The translations under genes and the position numbers were made by a program. The notes under the pieces were generated by a model. The model ran no database searches. It was not told the DNA's origin and was given only the letters and a program-made list of their open reading frames with translations. This document shows positions 1-8,207 of a DNA stretch of 64,000 nt, one piece after another. How positions within the stretch are numbered: position 1 is the first letter of the stretch; the number at the start of each line of letters is the position of its first letter. The stretch is from Nocardia sp. CDC159 (GTDB lineage: Bacteria; Actinomycetota; Actinomycetes; Mycobacteriales; Mycobacteriaceae), in NCBI RefSeq assembly GCF_023740735.1, contig NZ_JAMRXH010000002.1, forward strand, positions 434,001 to 498,000, given 5' to 3'.

Positions 1-1054
1 CCAGCACCTGCACACAGCGGTCGGCGACCTTGAACAGCTCCTCGGAGACGAAGGATTTGGCCATCGAGCTCTCGTGCCGGGCCTTGTGGCCCTGATCCAT
101 CAGCCAGCACGCGTGCCAGATGGTCAACCGGCATTGATGCAGCGCGATCTCGTTGTCCGCCAACATGAACGACACACCCTCGTGCTCGCCGATGGTCTTG
201 CCGAAGGCGGTGCGGGTGCGGGCGTGTTCGACGGCGATGCTCTGGGCGCGTTCGGCCGCGCCGAGCCAGCGCATACAGTGCGTGAGCCGGGCCGGGGCCA
301 GCCGCAGCTGCGCATACCGCAGCGCCTGACCTGTCTCGCCGAGGACGGATTCGCGGGGCAGGGTCAGATTCTCGAATCGGACCACGCCGTGGCCGCCGAC
401 GTAGTTGCGGTCCATGGTGTTCATCGTGCGCTCGATGACGATACCCCCGGCGGGAGCAGCGTCGCCGTCGGCGAGGAACAGCGTGGGGCCCTCGGGCAGA
501 TGGGGGTTGGCGGCCAGGCGGGCCATGATGATCCAGGTCTTGGCGCCGTCGGCGCCGGTGATCAGCCACTTGCGGCCGTTGATGGTGAAGTTCGTACCGT
601 CGAAGGTCGCGGTGGTGGCGAGCTGATCCGGATCCGAACCCGCGCCGTCGGGTTCGGTCATGGCGAAGACCGAGCGCTGCTGTCCGGTGATCACCGGCAT
701 GAGATAGCGGTCGATCTGGTCCGGATTCGCGACCTTGGACAGCAGGAACATATTGCCCTCGTCGGGCGCGGCACAGTTCATGGCGACCGGGCCGAGGGTG
801 GACCACCCCGCGGCCTCGTAGAGGACGGCCTGTTCGACGTGGCCGAGCCCGCGCCCGCCCAGTTCCACCGGGGCCTGAATGGTCAGCAGCTTCTCCGCGC
901 GGGCCAGCTCGACCAGTTCCTGGCGCAGCTCGTCGTTGGGGCCGTGCGCGGTCAGTCGCGGATCACGCTCGTAGGGAACGATCTTGTCGATGACGAACCG
1001 GCGAATCCGGTCGCGTTCGGCCTCGAGGTCGGCGGGCAGCGAGAAGTCGATCAT
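1..1054 (-). CDS. Acyl-CoA dehydrogenase (3' end outside window)
   Basis: Reading leftward, about 351 codons translate as an acyl-CoA dehydrogenase and are cut by the window edge, so the C-terminus is missing. Visible features are an N-terminal helical part (MIDFSLPADLEAERDRIRRF), the flavin/substrate segment FAMTEPDGAGSDPDQLATTA near residue 130 and the middle beta-domain piece INGRKWLITGA. Family role: FAD-dependent alpha,beta-dehydrogenation of an acyl-CoA in fatty-acid or sterol breakdown. The chain length it acts on cannot be read here, and the catalytic base region is not reached. The ATG start was chosen because the family N-terminus begins there. Confidence 0.88.
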   Translation of the reverse strand, partial: MIDFSLPADLEAERDRIRRFVIDKIVPYERDPRLTAHGPNDELRQELVELARAEKLLTIQAPVELGGRGLGHVEQAVLYEAAGWSTLGPVAMNCAAPDEGNMFLLSKVANPDQIDRYLMPVITGQQRSVFAMTEPDGAGSDPDQLATTATFDGTNFTINGRKWLITGADGAKTWIIMARLAANPHLPEGPTLFLADGDAAPAGGIVIERTMNTMDRNYVGGHGVVRFENLTLPRESVLGETGQALRYAQLRLAPARLTHCMRWLGAAERAQSIAVEHARTRTAFGKTIGEHEGVSFMLADNEIALHQCRLTIWHACWLMDQGHKARHESSMAKSFVSEELFKVADRCVQVL

Positions 1055-1128
1055 CGGTGTGCACCTTCGTTCGGGACGGGTGCTGCGAGCATACGACCCG
1101 ATCGACCCAAGACTGAAGGCACCTGCCA

Positions 1129-1878
1129 TCAATCACCGCCGAGGACCTCGTTCAGGAACTTCGCCACGTGGGCGCGGTAGATCTCCGGTTGGTCGTCGTG
1201 CACCAGATGACCGGCCCCGGCAACCAGCACATGCCGCGAATTCGGCCGCAGCGCGGCCATTTCCCGCATCTGACCGGGCGGGGTGATGGTGTGCTCGCCC
1301 TCGATGAGCAGGCCCGGAACCCGGACCGCGCGCCACTGCGCCCAGAAGTCGCGGGTTCCCCACTCCTCGGAGATCTCGCGAAACGTCTCGACCTCGCCGT
1401 GCAGGCGATAGCCATCGGGCCCGGCGACGAAGGAGTTCAGGAAGTAGCGGCCCGCCACCGGCCCGAAGAACTCCAGCACCGCCGCGGCGTCCGGAAACGG
1501 CTGCGGCCAGGCCGCGATCATGGCCGCCCAGTCCCGGGCGGTGCGACCGCGGAAATCCGGCGCCATATCCTCGACCACCAGGGCCCGCACCCGCTCCGGA
1601 TACTCGGCGGCGAAGACCCAGCCGTGCAGCGCACCCATGGAATGACCGATCACGACCATGGGCTCATCGATCCCCCCGGTCGCGTCCGCGAGATCGCGCA
1701 CGAACTCCTCGGTACACAGCTCGTCCGGCGCGGGCCGCCCGTGCCCCGCCGCGTCGAAGGTGAACAGCCGCCCGAACTCGCGCAGCCACGGCAGCTGATC
1801 ACCCCAGGTGCGGGCACTGCCCATCAACCCGTGCAGCAACAGTATCGGCACGCCCGTGCCACCCTCGTCATGAAGCAT
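1129..1878 (-). CDS. Alpha/beta hydrolase
   Basis: A 249-residue single-domain alpha/beta hydrolase. Near the N-terminus is the oxyanion segment LLLHGLMGSARTWGDQ. The nucleophile elbow is GHSMG around residue 80, and the terminal histidine lies in VAGAGHLVHDDQP. There is no signal peptide, so it should be cytosolic; the substrate is unknown. The M. tuberculosis gene next to mhuD (Rv3591c) is also annotated as a hydrolase, so the pairing looks ancestral. Its start lies 61 bp from the divergent mhuD start. A TATCGT hexamer sits 8 nt before the ATG with no Shine-Dalgarno, so it may be leaderless. Confidence 0.92.
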   Translation of the reverse strand: MLHDEGGTGVPILLLHGLMGSARTWGDQLPWLREFGRLFTFDAAGHGRPAPDELCTEEFVRDLADATGGIDEPMVVIGHSMGALHGWVFAAEYPERVRALVVEDMAPDFRGRTARDWAAMIAAWPQPFPDAAAVLEFFGPVAGRYFLNSFVAGPDGYRLHGEVETFREISEEWGTRDFWAQWRAVRVPGLLIEGEHTITPPGQMREMAALRPNSRHVLVAGAGHLVHDDQPEIYRAHVAKFLNEVLGGD

Positions 1879-1926
1879 CGCCGACGACGATACGGGTGGA
1901 CCTCCCGCCGCGGCCGCCCGCTGGCC

Positions 1927-1932
1927 TAGCCT
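1927..1932 (+). promoter_or_regulatory. Leaderless -10 element of mhuD
   Basis: The hexamer TAGCCT is followed by exactly 7 nt and then the mhuD ATG, with no Shine-Dalgarno between. This is the spacing of actinobacterial leaderless transcripts, whose first base is the start codon. Confidence 0.6.
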
Positions 1933-1939
1933 GGTCTAC

Positions 1940-2257
1940 ATGGCTGTTGTGAAGATCAATGCGATCGAGATCCCCGAGGGCGCGGGCCCCGAACTGGAGA
2001 AGCGGTTCGCCGCCCGGGCGCACGCGGTGGAGAACTCCCCCGGCTTCCTGGGCTTCCAGCTGCTGCGCCCGGTGGCCGGCGAGAACCGCTACTTCGTTGT
2101 GACGCAGTGGGATTCGGAGGAGTCGTTCGCCGCCTGGCGCGACGGCCCGGCCAAGGAGGCGCATGCGGGCCAGGCCCGCAAGCCGGTCGCCACGGGCGCC
2201 TCGCTGCTGGAATTCGAGGTCGTGCTGGATGTGGCGGGTAAGGCCGCGGATCGGTAG
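1940..2257 (+). CDS. mhuD: Haem-degrading monooxygenase MhuD
   Basis: A 105-residue dimeric ferredoxin-fold ABM-family protein that, from recall, is close to M. tuberculosis MhuD (Rv3592) along its whole length. It keeps the catalytic and haem-binding residues Asn7, Trp66 and His75, and the segments ENSPGFLGFQLLRPV and LLEFEVVLDV. MhuD opens haem to release iron and mycobilin-type products without CO, in the cytosol. The full-length match and conserved residues make the call firm. It is divergent from a hydrolase and ends directly against the 3' end of the GH65 gene with no spacer. No iron box was recognised upstream. Confidence 0.96.
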   Translation: MAVVKINAIEIPEGAGPELEKRFAARAHAVENSPGFLGFQLLRPVAGENRYFVVTQWDSEESFAAWRDGPAKEAHAGQARKPVATGASLLEFEVVLDVAGKAADR

Positions 2258-4975
2258 TCAGCGGGATTTGGTGCCGATGTCGACCTCGCGGATGCCCGGC
2301 CGCGCGGTCGGATCGCCGCCATCGACGTGGATTCGCACGTAGCGGCCGCTCTTCGGCTGGAGCAGCTCGCCGTTCGGGGTGGTCACCACCGCCGACCACG
2401 AGCGATTGTCCGTCGACACCACGATCGAGGACGACACCGGCGCCGGTTCGGTCCAGCGCGGGGCCACCCGGGTCACGGTGACCTCCGAACCGAGGTCTAC
2501 CGTCAGATCGGCCCGGGCCGAATCCGGCCGCCAGCTGGTGGCGGTGTCGCCGTCCACGGCCGCCGCGGCATAGTCGCCGGGCTGTTCGCTGCTGGCAGCG
2601 GCGGGTTTGCAGCGCGCCGCGTCCTCGGTCGGCGCCAGATCGGGGCGGCGCGTGGTGAGTTCCAGCGAGCGGCTCGAATCCAGCTGGCGCACCCCGGTTC
2701 CGTTGTCGATCGGCAGCGGATCGCCCGAGCGCAGCGTCACGGTCGTGCGCTGCGGCCCCGCGGCGACATCGAACACCCGTCCCTGCCAATGCAATCCGCG
2801 CACCGTGATGCCCTGTGCCAGCTGCGGCGGCAGCAGCGGATTCAGCAGCACCCTGTCCTCGCGGAAACGAAGTCCCAGCAGCCCATTGGTGAATTCCTGG
2901 ATGTAACCGCCCGACAGCGTGGTGAAGTCGAAGGCGGGTGATCCGGCCAGCGGATCGTGTGCGCCCGCCTTCTCCCCGCGTGCCTCGGAGAACTGACCGA
3001 ACGGCTCGCGCACGAACGGGCGCGCCGACCGGTCCAGATAGGTACCCACCGAACAACCGGGTTCGCCATTGGCGGCGGCATTGATCGCGTGCACGGAATC
3101 GGTCATGGCCGGACCCTCGGGATCGGTGCGCTCGGCGTAGTAGTCGAGCGTCCGGGCGGCTACGTCGGGCGGCATGGGCCATTCGAGCGGATATTGCAGC
3201 AGCACGGTGTCGGCCTGTTTGATCTGCGATCCGCGGTAGCCGTCGTACTGCAGGAAGACCCCGTGCACCGGATCGAAGGGCATGCGCAGGCGATCGGCGA
3301 TCGTCGTCCATTCCGGTGGTGCGGGCTGTCCGAGCAGGCGCGCCGCGGCGACGGCATTGCGTAATGCCTCAGCCGCGACGGCATTGGTGTAGGCGCCGTC
3401 GTTCACGCCATTGCTGTACTCGTCGGGGCCCGCGACGTCGCGAATGGAGTAGCTGCCGTCCGGATTGGCGGTGACCCGCGCGGCCCAGAACTCGGCCAGC
3501 TCGGACATGATCGGCCAACCGCGCTCGTGTAGGTAGCCGAGGTCCTTCGTGGCCTCGTAGTACTGCCACGCCGCGAGGGAAACATCGCCCTGCAGGTGGA
3601 TCTGGATCAGGCAGTGCGGGGGCGACCAGCTGTGGCAGTCGGTATCCAGATTGCCGGTGGCCGCGCTGGTCCACGGATAGAACGCACCCGGCAGGCCGAG
3701 CCGTTCGGCATTGGCACGCGCCGCGGGCAGTGTCTTGTAGCGATATTCGATCACCGATTTCGCCAGTTCGGGCGCTAGCTGCAACAGGCCCGGATACATC
3801 CAGATATCGGCGTCCCAGAAGATCAGTCCCGCGTAATTTTCGCTGCTCAGTCCGGTCGGCGAAATACTGTTGTCCTGGCTGGAATTCGTCGCCGAGTAGA
3901 GCGAATACAGCGCGCCCCGAACCCAGCGCTGCACCTCGGGCCGACCGGGCACCTCGATATCGGAGGCCCACAGCGCGCGCCACTGCCGGGCCTGTTCGGC
4001 GAGCAGACCCGACCAGCCGCGGTCGGCGGCGCGGCGGGCGGAGTCGAGGGCGGAGTGGGCCGGATCGGCCGCGGTGTGGGCGGTGTCGACGCCGACGTAC
4101 TTGGTCACCTCGTACGACTTGCCCTGCGCCACCGACAGATTCGCCTGCTGCGCGGCGTCCTGCCGGCGCACCGGCACCTGTCCGGCATCGAGCACCGAGA
4201 CCACATCGCCCACGACATCGGTTGTCCGGGTGCGGAATTCGAGGGCGAGGGTGTTCGCGGCCGGTTCGGTGATCGCGGTCCGATCGATGCGCCGGGCCCC
4301 GGCCATATCGAGTAGTCCGGTGACGGTGGCCTGCCCGTCCCAGTGCGGGGTGAGCGACAGCCGCACCGCGGCGGCGTGCTGATCGGCGCGATCGGCGAAG
4401 ACGTCGAAGGTCAGGTCGGTGGCCCGGCCGTCGCGCGTGGTCCAGGTCAGCGCGGTGCGGACCAGTCCGCAGCGCAGGTACGCGGTCTGTCGGAAGTTGG
4501 TGACCCGTTCGGGCGGCGTTGCGGGCGAGAAGGTCTCGTCGCCGACCTGGACCAGCAGCGTGGACCAGTTGGGCAGTGCCGCTGCCACCATGCGGCCGTC
4601 GGCCAGTCCGGGTTCGGCGCCGTAGAGTCCGGCCACGAACGCGCCGTCGTACCGCGGGGTGTACAGCGGCCAGCCGGTGCGCTCGCCGGTCTCGACATAG
4701 CCGGTGCCCGCGGTCGGAATCCGCAGTCCCAGATAGCCATTGCCGACGAAGGGGTGCCGATCATAGCCCGCGGCAAAGGAATCCGCAGCGGGCGCCCATT
4801 CGGGCTGTCCGGCGACGCTGTCGTCCGGACACGGGCTCGCGCCCGGCGAGCCGCCGTCGGCGGATCGCACGGCCACCACGACGATCACGGCCACCAGCAC
4901 GGCGACCACGGACACGGCGAGACCGATCAGCAGCCGCGTACGACTGCCGAGGATCCGTCGCGCTGGGGACGCCAC
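2258..4975 (-). CDS. Membrane-anchored GH65 glycosidase (acid trehalase-like)
   Basis: About 905 residues. An N-terminal hydrophobic anchor (LLIGLAVSVVAVLVAVIVVV) is followed by a large extracytoplasmic glycoside hydrolase family 65 region. It has the signatures FWDADIWMYPGLLQL and DVAGPDEYSNGVNDGAYTN; the Glu of GPDEY matches the family general acid. A C-terminal beta-rich segment (ATSWRPDSARADLTVDLGS) looks like a discoidin/F5-8C carbohydrate-binding domain. Family activities are trehalose, kojibiose or maltose cleavage or phosphorolysis. Acid trehalase-like hydrolysis outside the membrane is the best guess. The GTG start puts the anchor near the N-terminus; an in-frame TTG six codons upstream is the alternative. 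Confidence 0.85.
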   Translation of the reverse strand: MASPARRILGSRTRLLIGLAVSVVAVLVAVIVVVAVRSADGGSPGASPCPDDSVAGQPEWAPAADSFAAGYDRHPFVGNGYLGLRIPTAGTGYVETGERTGWPLYTPRYDGAFVAGLYGAEPGLADGRMVAAALPNWSTLLVQVGDETFSPATPPERVTNFRQTAYLRCGLVRTALTWTTRDGRATDLTFDVFADRADQHAAAVRLSLTPHWDGQATVTGLLDMAGARRIDRTAITEPAANTLALEFRTRTTDVVGDVVSVLDAGQVPVRRQDAAQQANLSVAQGKSYEVTKYVGVDTAHTAADPAHSALDSARRAADRGWSGLLAEQARQWRALWASDIEVPGRPEVQRWVRGALYSLYSATNSSQDNSISPTGLSSENYAGLIFWDADIWMYPGLLQLAPELAKSVIEYRYKTLPAARANAERLGLPGAFYPWTSAATGNLDTDCHSWSPPHCLIQIHLQGDVSLAAWQYYEATKDLGYLHERGWPIMSELAEFWAARVTANPDGSYSIRDVAGPDEYSNGVNDGAYTNAVAAEALRNAVAAARLLGQPAPPEWTTIADRLRMPFDPVHGVFLQYDGYRGSQIKQADTVLLQYPLEWPMPPDVAARTLDYYAERTDPEGPAMTDSVHAINAAANGEPGCSVGTYLDRSARPFVREPFGQFSEARGEKAGAHDPLAGSPAFDFTTLSGGYIQEFTNGLLGLRFREDRVLLNPLLPPQLAQGITVRGLHWQGRVFDVAAGPQRTTVTLRSGDPLPIDNGTGVRQLDSSRSLELTTRRPDLAPTEDAARCKPAAASSEQPGDYAAAAVDGDTATSWRPDSARADLTVDLGSEVTVTRVAPRWTEPAPVSSSIVVSTDNRSWSAVVTTPNGELLQPKSGRYVRIHVDGGDPTARPGIREVDIGTKSR

Positions 4976-4977
4976 AT

Positions 4978-4990
4978 TGGCAGACTGCCA
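4978..4990. promoter_or_regulatory. 13-bp palindrome at the GH65 gene start
   Basis: TGGCAG-A-CTGCCA is a perfect palindrome just upstream of the preferred GTG start of the GH65 gene. It could be an operator or an mRNA hairpin controlling initiation. No nearby regulator is clearly its partner. Confidence 0.3.
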
Positions 4991-5095
4991 CAAATCGTCG
5001 GACCTATGTGCCCAGACGCCTCATACTCGGGTGGCGGCACGAAATCGGACCACCGGGTGAGCCGCACCGAGAAACGGTGGACCAGCGTGTCGGAT

Positions 5096-5530
5096 ATGAC
5101 TCGAATCACGCTCTCGCCGACGGCCCCCGAGATCAGGCCGCGGTCGGTATCGCTGGCCTTCGCGGCCGTCGTGGTCGCGCTGCTGTGCGGAATCGCCGAG
5201 ATGCTGCTGCGCGGGGTGGCCGGACCGGGTGCCGTGCTCGCCCGGCTGACCATCTACGGCCTGGTCCTCGCGGCGGCGATGTGGATGGCCGCCGGAGCGC
5301 GCTGGGCGCGCACCCTGCTCGCGGTGGGGCTGGGCACGATCGGGCTGGTATCGCTGCTCGCCGAACCGCTGACGGGCTTGGCCGCCAACGGTTTCGGTGA
5401 GCTGCGCGGGACACCGGTCGACGCGGCGACGGCGATGCTGCGCACCGCGCACGTGTTCGCGGTGCTGACCATGCTGGCCGCGCTGAGCCGCGCCGATGCG
5501 CGGCGCTATTTCGTCAGGACTCGAAAGTAG
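5096..5530 (+). CDS. Small four-helix membrane protein, unknown function
   Basis: A 144-residue hydrophobic protein that I cannot assign to a named family. Four membrane segments are visible: VSLAFAAVVVALLCGIAEM, LTIYGLVLAAAMWMAAGA, TLLAVGLGTIGLVSLLAEP and HVFAVLTMLAAL. This resembles small actinobacterial proteins of unknown role. The start is uncertain: the ATG is used here, with in-frame GTGs at 5087 and 5057 as alternatives. It is divergent from the GH65 gene, and its 3' end overlaps the convergent osmC-like gene by 17 bp, so the two transcripts could interfere. Confidence 0.65.
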   Translation: MTRITLSPTAPEIRPRSVSLAFAAVVVALLCGIAEMLLRGVAGPGAVLARLTIYGLVLAAAMWMAAGARWARTLLAVGLGTIGLVSLLAEPLTGLAANGFGELRGTPVDAATAMLRTAHVFAVLTMLAALSRADARRYFVRTRK

Positions 5531-5957
5531 CGTCCAGCTCGATGGTGTCGACCCCGGCCAGGGCCTTGCTGACCGGGCAACCGGCCTTGGCGGCCTCGGC
5601 GGCCTGCTGGAAAGCGTTGGCGTCGATGCCGTCGGCCTTGCCCCGCACGGTCAGCTTGATCTTGCCGATCCGGAAGCCACCGGCCGGGTCCGGGCCGAGG
5701 GTGACATCGGCGCTCACGTCCAGGCTCTGCACGGTGCCGCCCGCGTTGCCGATCTGCGCCGACAGCGCCATGGCGTAGCAGGAGGAATGCGCGGCCGCGA
5801 TCAGCTCCTCGGGGCTGGTGGTGCCGTCGGCGTTGTCGGCGCTGCGCTTGGGGAACGACACGTCGAATTTGCCGACGCCGGAGCTGGCCAGTTCGACCTG
5901 TCCGGAGCCGTCCTGCAGGCCCCCGCTCCAAGCGGTGCGCGCGGTACGTGTTGGCAT
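5514..5957 (-). CDS. OsmC-family organic hydroperoxide reductase
   Basis: 147 residues of the OsmC/Ohr fold. The two redox cysteines are present in AAAHSSCYAMALS and KAGCPVSKAL, as expected for thiol peroxidases that reduce organic hydroperoxides in the cytosol. The N-terminal segment TARTAWSGGLQDGSGQVEL is typical of the OsmC (not Ohr) branch. An AAGGA ribosome binding site lies 5 nt before the ATG, which is why the ATG is preferred over the GTG one codon upstream. Its 3' end overlaps that of the membrane-protein gene on the other strand. Confidence 0.92.
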   Translation of the reverse strand: MPTRTARTAWSGGLQDGSGQVELASSGVGKFDVSFPKRSADNADGTTSPEELIAAAHSSCYAMALSAQIGNAGGTVQSLDVSADVTLGPDPAGGFRIGKIKLTVRGKADGIDANAFQQAAEAAKAGCPVSKALAGVDTIELDATFES

Positions 5958-6121
5958 CACAGTCCTTTCACAGTAGGAATAGGTCGCCGTCGCGATCGAA
6001 CCTACCGCCTTCGCGCACGGGCGGTGGGCTCACTGCGGATTGGTGACGCGGGCGAGCACGATCCCCCGAGGATCAGCCAGGGCCAGCGATCACCCGGCGC
6101 TGAGCGGGTGCTGGGATGACC

Positions 6122-6151
6122 CTGTCGCCCGGCCTGGCGGCCGGGCGACAG
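6122..6151 (-). terminator. Hairpin downstream of the ABC exporter genes
   Basis: CTGTCGCCCGG and CCGGGCGACAG form a perfect 11-bp inverted repeat with an 8-nt loop, about 180 bp after the permease stop codon. There is no T-run, so it is a possible terminator or mRNA 3'-end stabiliser. The right arm is the start of the adjoining 26-bp tandem repeat. The rest of the gene-free stretch 5958-6332 shows no gene. Confidence 0.4.
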
Positions 6152-6244
6152 AAAATAGGGGCGCGGCCGGGCGACAGAAAATAGGGGCGCGGCCGGGCGA
6201 CAGAAAATAGGGGCGGGGCCGGGCGACAGGGAACGAGGCGCGCG
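6141..6244. repeat. 26-bp tandem repeat, four copies
   Basis: Unit starts at 6141, 6167, 6193 and 6219 are spaced exactly 26 bp apart. Each begins CCGGGCGACAG. The first three continue AAAATAGGGG, and the fourth diverges after the first 12 bases. A degenerate fifth start follows at 6245. The array lies between the osmC-like gene and the exporter operon and codes for nothing recognisable. Confidence 0.92.
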
Positions 6245-6332
6245 GCCGGGCGGCTGGGGCGTAGGGAAAGGGGTGCCCGGGCAATGGGCGGAGTCTTATT
6301 GCCCGGGCGGCGGGCGGGAGTCTCGTTGGGAG

Positions 6333-7181
6333 TCAGACCATATCGCGCTGGCGGAACAGCCAGATGGTGCCGATTACGAAGGCCAGGGCGTAGGCGGACA
6401 GCGTTGTGAAGGCCGCTGGGCGCGAGAGGATGTCCACCACCCCGGGGGTCGCCATGCCCTCGGTCGTGCGCATGGCGTTGGCCAGCGAATTGGCGGCCGT
6501 GCCGGGGAGGTGGTCGGTGACCCCTCGGATCGGGGAGAAGATCGCGGCCACGCCGCGCAGCAGATTCTCCACGACCAGCACCCACACCAGGCCCAGCCCG
6601 ACCGCCAGTGCCGGGCCGCGGGCGATCGCGCCGATGAGCGCGCCCGCGAGCGTCCACATGCCCAGAATGGCCGCGCCCGTGCCGATTCCGAGCAGTGCGC
6701 TGCGGGCCGACGGCAGCGCGAGCGATTGCTGCTCGGTCGCGGCGATCAGCACGGCCACCCCGGTGTTCACGACGAAGGCGACGCAGACCAGGACGAGTAT
6801 CGTCACGGCCAGCGCGATCAAGGTGCCGCCGACGACGCTCGGGCGCGACGGCCCCTGCGCGAGGGCGGTTTTCCAGGTGCCCCAGCCATAGCCGCTGCCG
6901 ATTGCCAGCGCGCCCAGCACCAGGATCAGCGCGCCGCCGAACATGGCCATGCCCTGGGTGAAAACCTCCGGCACCGCGGCGGGCAACAGCTGCCGCAGCA
7001 GTAGATCGCGGGGCAGGCCGTTGGACATCCGGCTGCTGCTGCCCGAGGAGTACGCCAGATAGTTGAACAGATAGGCGAAGGTGAGATTCAGCAGAATCCA
7101 CGTCCCGATCAGAATCCATACCGCGGGCCATTTCGCCAACCGCGCGAATTCCGCCCGCGTGCACGCCCACAACTGCCTCAT
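6333..7181 (-). CDS. ABC-2 type transporter permease
   Basis: 282 residues with about six hydrophobic segments, beginning MRQLWACTRAEFARLAKWP and then WILIGTWILLNLTFAYLF. The layout is that of ABC-2 exporter permeases (drug, antibiotic or lipid export) with an extracytoplasmic loop after helix 1. The start overlaps the stop of the ATPase gene by 4 bp (ATGA), so the two are translationally coupled and form one exporter. The neighbouring divergent two-component system suggests control by an envelope or antibiotic signal. The substrate is not readable. Confidence 0.9.
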   Translation of the reverse strand: MRQLWACTRAEFARLAKWPAVWILIGTWILLNLTFAYLFNYLAYSSGSSSRMSNGLPRDLLLRQLLPAAVPEVFTQGMAMFGGALILVLGALAIGSGYGWGTWKTALAQGPSRPSVVGGTLIALAVTILVLVCVAFVVNTGVAVLIAATEQQSLALPSARSALLGIGTGAAILGMWTLAGALIGAIARGPALAVGLGLVWVLVVENLLRGVAAIFSPIRGVTDHLPGTAANSLANAMRTTEGMATPGVVDILSRPAAFTTLSAYALAFVIGTIWLFRQRDMV

Positions 7182-8080
7182 GATGTCGCCTCCGAATTCG
7201 TCATCTCGAAAAAGACCTCTTCCAAGGACTTTTCGGCGGTGCGCAGCTCCAGCAGCTCCGCCCCCGCCTCGATCACCGCGCGCGCCACCTTCGGCGCCAT
7301 TGCCACATCGGCATCGACCCTGATGCCCGCGGCGGTCAGCAGCGCGGATCGGTCCCCCACCACCCGGCGCACCGCCGGAAACGCCAGCTCCACCGGTTCG
7401 GCCCGCAGGAGAAGCGTTGCCGCACCGCGCAGTTCGCTCACCGTGGCCTCGGTGAGCAGGCGGCCCCGCGAGATGACGCCGACCCGGTCACAGATCTCCT
7501 GCACCTCGCTGAGCAGGTGTGACGAGAGCACCACGGTGTGCCCGTCGGCGGCCAATCCGGTGATGAGCTCGCGCATCTCGGCCATCCCCGCCGGATCGAG
7601 CCCATTGGTGGGTTCGTCGAGGATCAGCAGATCCGGGCGGCCGAGCAGGGCCGCGGCCACACCCAGCCGCTGCTTCATCCCGAGCGAATAGGCCCGGAAC
7701 CGGTCGTCGGCGCGGCCGGTCAGCGCCACCCGATCCAGCGCCTCGGCCACATCGTCCGGGCCGCAGCCTCGATAGCGGGCCAGCACCCGCAGGTTGTCGC
7801 GGCCGGACAGATACGGATAGAAGCCGGGCCCCTCGATCAGCACGCCGATGCGGCGCAGCGCCCGCGGATCGCCGGGGCGGCGGCCCAGCACGGTGGCCCG
7901 GCCCGCGCTCGGGCGGATCAGGCCCACCAGCATGCGCAGCGTGGTGGTCTTTCCCGCCCCGTTGGGCCCGAGGAATCCGTAGATCTCCCCCGCGCGCACC
8001 GTCATCGCGACGGAGTCGACGGCGGTATGGGTGCCGTAGCGTTTGGTCAGCGACTCGGTGACCACGACGGTTTCGTTCAT
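7178..8080 (-). CDS. ABC transporter ATP-binding protein
   Basis: 300 residues with one nucleotide-binding domain of the DrrA/CcmA exporter class. Walker A is GPNGAGKTT at residues 38-46, the signature is in YSLGMKQRLG, Walker B and catalytic Glu are in LLILDEPTNGLDP, and the switch histidine is in VVLSSHLLSEV. The last 80 residues form the extra C-terminal domain seen in drug-export ATPases. The ATG at MNETVVVTES is used because upstream in-frame codons run into the divergent kinase promoter. It is cotranscribed with the overlapping permease. Confidence 0.95.
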   Translation of the reverse strand: MNETVVVTESLTKRYGTHTAVDSVAMTVRAGEIYGFLGPNGAGKTTTLRMLVGLIRPSAGRATVLGRRPGDPRALRRIGVLIEGPGFYPYLSGRDNLRVLARYRGCGPDDVAEALDRVALTGRADDRFRAYSLGMKQRLGVAAALLGRPDLLILDEPTNGLDPAGMAEMRELITGLAADGHTVVLSSHLLSEVQEICDRVGVISRGRLLTEATVSELRGAATLLLRAEPVELAFPAVRRVVGDRSALLTAAGIRVDADVAMAPKVARAVIEAGAELLELRTAEKSLEEVFFEMTNSEATS

Positions 8081-8195
8081 GGCTTCGAGAATCCGCCGCC
8101 GACCTGGTCGCCCACATCGGCCGACCGGCGCGAGCGCGGATACGTATCGGGACGTATTTCGTCGCGGCCGCATACCGCCGGAGCGAGTACGGCGT

Positions 8196-8201
8196 TACCG
8201 T
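8196..8201 (+). promoter_or_regulatory. Candidate leaderless -10 of the sensor kinase operon
   Basis: TACCGT ends 6 nt before the GTG start, with no Shine-Dalgarno at a usable distance. Spacing fits a leaderless start. The 127-bp interval to the divergent ABC ATPase gene must hold both promoters. Confidence 0.42.
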
Positions 8202-8207
8202 GCGAGG

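Noticed and set aside
74-1180. Long plus-strand open frame across the acyl-CoA dehydrogenase
   Set aside because: It is antisense to a clear dehydrogenase; translation has no family features and reflects high GC.
6141-6244. CRISPR array
   Set aside because: Contiguous 26-bp units, no spacers, no cas genes.
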